From Acidobacteriota bacterium (GTDB lineage Bacteria; Acidobacteriota; Thermoanaerobaculia; UBA5066), in assembly GCA_029781975.1 (NCBI GenBank), contig JAKOVQ010000010.1, forward strand, positions 170,375 through 234,374: 64,000 nucleotides of DNA, given 5' to 3'. The stretch's first letter is position 1. Each line of letters begins with the position of its first letter. The notes under the pieces were generated by a model, which was not told the origin of the DNA, did no database searches, and worked only from the letters and a program-made list of their open reading frames with translations. Of the stretch, positions 59,517 through 64,000 are shown in pieces. A program made the translations under genes and the position numbers.

Positions 59517-60473
59517 GTGCAGGAAGGCGAGATCAACGTCGGCGTGGATGTCTCCAAGGAGAAACTCGACGTCCACGTCAGGCCGCTCGGGGAACGATTC
59601 ACGGTCGACAACGACGCCAAGGGGCACGCCCGCCTCGTCAAACGGCTGCGCGGTCGCCCGATCATGCGGATCGTGCTGGAGGCCACCGGAGGCTACGAGG
59701 CGTCGGCGGTCCTGGCGCTCGGCCAGGCGGGGCTCCCTGCTTGTGTCGTCAATCCGCGCCAGGTCCACGACTTCAAGAAGAGCACCGGCCAGCTCGCCAA
59801 GACGGATGTCATCGACGCCGAGGTGCTCTCTCACTTCGGCGAGGCCATCCGCCCCGACGTTCGGCCGCTGCCCGACGAAACCGCGCTCGAGCTCTCCGCT
59901 CTCGTGGCGCGCCGGCGTCAGCTCGTCGAGATGAGGACGGCCGAGCTGAACCGGCTCGAGAAGAACCCCAAGCGGGCGATCGCCCGCGGGCTTCGTCGCC
60001 ATGTCGACTGGCTCGAGAAGGAGATCCGGCAGGTCGAGGAAGATCTGGACAAGATGATCAAGGGGAGCCCCTTGATGTCGGAGAAGTCGGGACGTCTCCA
60101 GACGACACCCGGCGTGGGTCCTGTTCTCTCTCGCTCCCTCCTCGCCGATCTCCCCGAGCTCGGCACGCTCAACCGCAAGGAGGTCGCCGCTCTCGTCGAT
60201 GTGGCCCCGTTCAACGACGACAGCGGCAAGAGGGTCAAAGACGGCAATCGTCACATCCGGGGCGGTCGCGCCAACGTTCGGTGTGTGCTCTACATGGGCG
60301 CCAGCAGCGCGGCCCGCCACAACCCCGTGATCCGAGCTCTCTACAACCGCCTCCTCGAAGGCGGCAAGAAGAAGAAGGTCGCCCTCGTCGCCTGCATGAG
60401 GAAACTCCTGACGATCCTCAACGCGATGATCCGCACCGGTTCCGACTGGGATCCCAACTTCGCCATCGCGTGA
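59517..60473 (+). CDS. IS110-family transposase (DEDD RuvC-like N-terminus, Tnp20 C-terminus)
   Basis: NVGVDVSKEKLDVHVRP, RIVLEATGGYEASAVLALGQAGLPACVVNPRQVHDFKKSTGQLAKTDVIDAEVL, LQTTPGVGPVLSRSLLADLPELGTLNRKEVAALVDVAPFNDDSGKRVKDGNRHIRGGRANVRCVLYMGA; GTG start at 59517. Confidence 0.93.
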   Translation: MQEGEINVGVDVSKEKLDVHVRPLGERFTVDNDAKGHARLVKRLRGRPIMRIVLEATGGYEASAVLALGQAGLPACVVNPRQVHDFKKSTGQLAKTDVIDAEVLSHFGEAIRPDVRPLPDETALELSALVARRRQLVEMRTAELNRLEKNPKRAIARGLRRHVDWLEKEIRQVEEDLDKMIKGSPLMSEKSGRLQTTPGVGPVLSRSLLADLPELGTLNRKEVAALVDVAPFNDDSGKRVKDGNRHIRGGRANVRCVLYMGASSAARHNPVIRALYNRLLEGGKKKKVALVACMRKLLTILNAMIRTGSDWDPNFAIA

Positions 60474-60558
60474 GAGACGGAGGACGTTCATCGTGAAGAT
60501 TCCTCACCGCCCCCCTTGACTTCCATCACGGCTGACCCCGAGCGCCTCGTTCACCCGC

Positions 60559-61059
60559 CTACTTCCCCGAAGGCCATTCCAGCTTCCGAAAAAGTTCTTG
60601 AGCGAAAACGACACTGGTGGGATTTGCATCGCACGCGATCAACCTCCCACAGGTCCACTGGCGTGGCGGCGTCTCTTTCCGAACGGTGATCAACAGCCGC
60701 TCGCCGATCCGCGGCGGATCAGACCCCCCGAACGGAGTGCCTGGCTGGTAGACCTGCAGGACGAGTCGGCTCTCAGGAACCGCGCCCCCGAACTGGGCCA
60801 GCACCGATACTTCGAGAAGGGGAAGGGGAACGCAGTCGATACCGAAGCACTTGTCGACGCCGACATCGAGGTCGAGCACCTCAGCGAGCACCACAAAGCT
60901 CTCGGGTGAACGCGTGTAGTCAGGGAGCTTGAGGGGCGGGCGGTTTACTTGCGGTGGCAATTCAACAGGAGGAGATGCCCACGCGACCCCCCCGTATGCA
61001 ACGAGCGAGAAGAGGAGCACAGTACATCGCATCACTTTGAGCACCTTGTGGCACCTCAT
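60559..61059 (-). CDS. Small exported protein overlapping the RHS stop codon; candidate immunity protein
   Basis: ATG at 61059 overlaps RHS stop (ATGA); signal peptide CTVLLFSLVAYGGVAWASPP; mature ESFVVLAEVLDLDVGVDKCFGIDCVPLPLLEVSVLAQFGG. Confidence 0.65.
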   Translation of the reverse strand: MRCHKVLKVMRCTVLLFSLVAYGGVAWASPPVELPPQVNRPPLKLPDYTRSPESFVVLAEVLDLDVGVDKCFGIDCVPLPLLEVSVLAQFGGAVPESRLVLQVYQPGTPFGGSDPPRIGERLLITVRKETPPRQWTCGRLIACDANPTSVVFAQELFRKLEWPSGK

Positions 61060-64000
61060 CTTGGTTCTGCGCCCATCGCTGGTACGGATGGGTCGATGTA
61101 GGGGCTGCGGTTTGTCGTGACAAGGGCGGACGTGATCGCGTCCGCAATTGGCATTTCAGGATCGCGCTGAAGTTCCAGTGCGAGCCTCGCCGCGAACGTG
61201 ATGAGGCGCACCGTATCTTCGTCTCCCGGAACGACAGCACCGGGAAGCGAGTAAAGGGAGGGGAACCGGGTGATTCCCTTCGTTCTGCATCCGATTAGGG
61301 ACAGTGACTTCACCCTTAGGTTGACTCCATGTCCGCCGAGGAAGAAGTAGTTCTCTTGGTTAAGCGTGTCCATGTCACCAATAAGGAAATCCTCGCTCCC
61401 ATCCGCAAGCCCGACGCTGTGCCCCACGAGAATCACGTGGTCGCCAGGGCCCACGATGCGAGGAATGTCCCCGGGCCGGAATTCGCCTGCCCGCACATAG
61501 CCGACGCCTGCCCTGCAAAGCAACAGCGCTAGCGATTGTTCGAGCTTGGCATTGTAGTGTCCTTCGGGGAATGAGTTGAATACGTACACCGCAAGACCGG
61601 AGGGATCCGAGAAGTTCAAGGGACTCACGCGGGCGTAGAAGTACCCATTCTTGCTAGGAACGAGGTCCTCGGAAACAAACCGCCCCACGCCTGGCTGATA
61701 GAACCTCGCGCGGTAAGACAGCAGCCCCGCCTCGCCGACCTCCCTCCCCGTGTACGTGAAGGGGTGGGTCCTCGTCCCGGCCTCCGCCTTCACGCTCCCC
61801 CACGCATCGAAGACCACCGAGTGCGTTACCGCTCCTGACGCGTCGTTCGTCGCGACCACGCTCCCGAGCCCGTCGACGTCCAGGTAGCTCACAGCGCCGC
61901 CCCGGTTCATCGCCAGCGGCTCGTCGATCCCCGGCCCGTTCAGGAAGTAGGAGGTGCTCGAGTTGCTCGTCTCCCCGATGAGGTTCAGCCCGTCGTAGAG
62001 GTAGGTCGTCGTCACTCCCCCCACCGTCTTGCTCGTCCGTCTCCCCTGGTAGTCGTAGGTGTAGGCGGCGCTCTCGGATCCGCTTATCGTCTGCAGCCGG
62101 TTCTCCGGGTCGTACCCGAAGGTGAAGCTCCCCCCCGGCCCCTGCCGTGAGGTGGTGTTCCCCGCCGGGTCGGTGCCGTACGCGTTCACGCCGTCGCTCT
62201 CCAGCCGCTGGCCGTTCAGGGGGTTGCCCGGAGCCTTCAGGTAGCTGTACGTCTGCACGCTCGCGTCGATCCCCTGCGTCACCCGGTTACCGATGGCGTC
62301 GTAGGCCCAAGTATGGACTTGGCCGTTGAAGGGAGCCGCCGCCGGGTACTCCGCTCGGGTGAGCTGGTAGAGCGGGTCGTAGCCGTAGCGGGTGAGGGCG
62401 TTGGCGAGGCCCAGGGAGGGGAGCGTCGTCGTCTGGCTCGTCCTCTGCCCCAGGAGGGTCGGCTTGCCCGAGAGGTCGAGGTCGTAGCCGTAGGAGAACG
62501 CCGCGAGGGTCGTCGCGCCGAGGGCGTTCGTCAGGCTCGTCAGCCTCCCCTGGTCGTCGTAGGCGTAGCTCCGCGTCTGGCCGTTCGGGAAGGTGAGGGT
62601 GTCGTACTGGCCGCGCGGGGTGTAGGTCCAGGTGAAGGGGCCGGGGACGGGGCTCCAGCTGGCGGTGTGGAGGCTCCCGTCAGGGTTGTAGGCGTAGGTC
62701 GTCGTCGGCCCGGAGGAGATCTCGAGGGTCTCCACCCGGTCGTCGGGGGTGTAGGCGTACGACACCGTCCCGCGGCTCGCCTGGACGGAGCTCGTGAGGC
62801 GGTAGCGGTCGTCGTAGCCGAAGGTGTGGGTCTCCGGCGGAGAGACGGTCGTGTCGGCCACGGTGGTGAGCTTCTGGCCCTGGTAGGTGTAGGTGATGGT
62901 GCCGCCGGTGGAGTAGCTCTTCGTCTTCAGCCGCTTCAGGGGGTCGTAGCCGTAGGTGACGGTCGTCCCCCGCCGGTCGGTCTTGGTCTTCAGGAGCCCG
63001 TCGCCCTGGTAGGTGTAGGACGCCTGGCCGCCGTCGGGGAAGGTGGTGGCGTCGAGGCGGCCGGAGGGGTCGTAGTGGTAGGAGGTGACGTTGCCGTTGG
63101 GGTCGGTGATGGAGGTGAGGAAGCGGGCGGTGTACTGGTAGACGGTGGCTCCACCCGCCGCGTCCTCCGACCTTCGCAGCCGCCCCTCGGCGTCGTAGCC
63201 GAGGCGGGTGAGGCGGCCGTTGGGGTCGGTGATCTCCGTGAAGAGGAGGCCGCTCGACGATTCGAAGTGGTCGTAGGAGTAGGTGGTGGCGAAGGTCCGG
63301 CCCTCCACCGGGGGGAGGGTGACGGTGAGGACACGGCCGGGGGCGTCGTAGGTGTACGACGTCTCCTTCCCCTCCGGGTCAGTCACCCTGGTGACGCGGC
63401 CCAGGGGGTCGTGGTCGTAGCGGGTGACAGGGCGCGCGCCCGAGCCGGCCGGCCCGGTCACCGTCTCGAGGTTGCCGGCAGGGTCGTAGCCGTAGTCGGT
63501 CACGGCGCCGCCCGCGGTCGTCTGGCGGGTGACACGCCCCGCGGAGTCGTACTCGTACTGGCTGACGGCGTCCGTGGCCGTGCCGTCGGTCGCCACGCGG
63601 TAGACCGTCCGGAGGCTCCCCGGCCTCGTGGAGCCGGCCGGGTAGTAGTCGTAGGACCAGGCTTGCCAGTCGGGGTTCCGGACGTTCGTGGCGGGGTCCT
63701 TCGGGGTCACGCTGACGACTCTGTCCGGGAAGTCGGGGTCGTAGGCGTAGTCGTAGCGGACCGGGACGCTCCCCTGGGCGTCACGAGTTGCCGAGAGGAC
63801 CCTCCCCTTCCCGTCGTAGGTGTACTGCGAGGTCACGCCGGTCTGGTCGACCGTCTGGATCGGGTGGCCGTTCTCGTCGTAGGCGGTCGAGCCCGACGTG
63901 CCGCCGGGGTCGCTCCGGTCGGTGATCAGCCCGGACCCGGCGTCGAAGGTGTAGATGCTCTGGTGGCCGCCGGAGTCGCTCTTGGCGCTGTGGGTCGCGT
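61056..64000 (-). CDS. RHS-repeat protein with RHS core and variable C-terminal tip, 5' end beyond window
   Basis: Many YD repeats (YTYDGKGRVLSATRD, YGYDPAGNLETVTGP...); core end GREVGEAGLLSYRARFYQPGVGRFVSEDLVPSKNGYFYARVSPLNFSDPSGL; frame open to 64000. Confidence 0.95.
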   Translation of the reverse strand, partial: ATHSAKSDSGGHQSIYTFDAGSGLITDRSDPGGTSGSTAYDENGHPIQTVDQTGVTSQYTYDGKGRVLSATRDAQGSVPVRYDYAYDPDFPDRVVSVTPKDPATNVRNPDWQAWSYDYYPAGSTRPGSLRTVYRVATDGTATDAVSQYEYDSAGRVTRQTTAGGAVTDYGYDPAGNLETVTGPAGSGARPVTRYDHDPLGRVTRVTDPEGKETSYTYDAPGRVLTVTLPPVEGRTFATTYSYDHFESSSGLLFTEITDPNGRLTRLGYDAEGRLRRSEDAAGGATVYQYTARFLTSITDPNGNVTSYHYDPSGRLDATTFPDGGQASYTYQGDGLLKTKTDRRGTTVTYGYDPLKRLKTKSYSTGGTITYTYQGQKLTTVADTTVSPPETHTFGYDDRYRLTSSVQASRGTVSYAYTPDDRVETLEISSGPTTTYAYNPDGSLHTASWSPVPGPFTWTYTPRGQYDTLTFPNGQTRSYAYDDQGRLTSLTNALGATTLAAFSYGYDLDLSGKPTLLGQRTSQTTTLPSLGLANALTRYGYDPLYQLTRAEYPAAAPFNGQVHTWAYDAIGNRVTQGIDASVQTYSYLKAPGNPLNGQRLESDGVNAYGTDPAGNTTSRQGPGGSFTFGYDPENRLQTISGSESAAYTYDYQGRRTSKTVGGVTTTYLYDGLNLIGETSNSSTSYFLNGPGIDEPLAMNRGGAVSYLDVDGLGSVVATNDASGAVTHSVVFDAWGSVKAEAGTRTHPFTYTGREVGEAGLLSYRARFYQPGVGRFVSEDLVPSKNGYFYARVSPLNFSDPSGLAVYVFNSFPEGHYNAKLEQSLALLLCRAGVGYVRAGEFRPGDIPRIVGPGDHVILVGHSVGLADGSEDFLIGDMDTLNQENYFFLGGHGVNLRVKSLSLIGCRTKGITRFPSLYSLPGAVVPGDEDTVRLITFAARLALELQRDPEMPIADAITSALVTTNRSPYIDPSVPAMGAEPR

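Larger units (their letters stand above)
59000..60560 (+). mobile_element. IS110-family insertion sequence (ends not defined)
   Basis: IS110 transposase with long non-coding upstream region and short downstream region, between the efflux operon and the RHS locus; boundaries approximate. Confidence 0.65.

Noticed and set aside
61056-64000. YD-repeat DNA as a nucleotide repeat array
   Set aside because: Periodicity is that of RHS protein repeats; it is coding.

Overview
64-kb window of a very GC-rich bacterial chromosome. An Oar-like TonB receptor with a carboxypeptidase-regulatory N-terminus plus many secreted peptidases suggest an Acidobacteriota-like source (inference). Most of it is dense housekeeping or metabolic coding: TonB receptor, sirtuin, tricorn-like protease, two ankyrin proteins, YeiH/LysR pair, S9 peptidase, CcdA/thioredoxin, ProS, glycosyltransferase/PIG-L pair, CocE hydrolase, RluA-type pseudouridine synthase, aquaporin, GMC oxidoreductase/VOC, large glucosidase, TPR protein, flippase, glucose dehydrogenase/NDH-2, SDR. 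Four areas deserve a second look. (1) 41450-46620: an ECF sigma/anti-sigma pair, then a coupled run of a 22-aa mini-ORF, an MNIO (DUF692) enzyme, a DUF2063 partner and a glycogen-debranching enzyme, with no recognisable bufferin precursor. (2) 52635-57155: one ORF joining an RND efflux permease to a TolC-like outer-membrane factor through an internal signal-peptide-like segment. (3) 60559-64000: an RHS protein with an unrecognised C-terminal tip carrying GHS...C motifs, overlapping by 4 nt a small exported protein that may be its immunity partner. (4) 59000-60560: an IS110-family element with about 300-500 bp of non-coding DNA upstream of the transposase, where a bridge-type RNA would be expected. 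No rRNA, tRNA or CRISPR array was recognised. All family calls come from reading the translated sequence; no database search was run.
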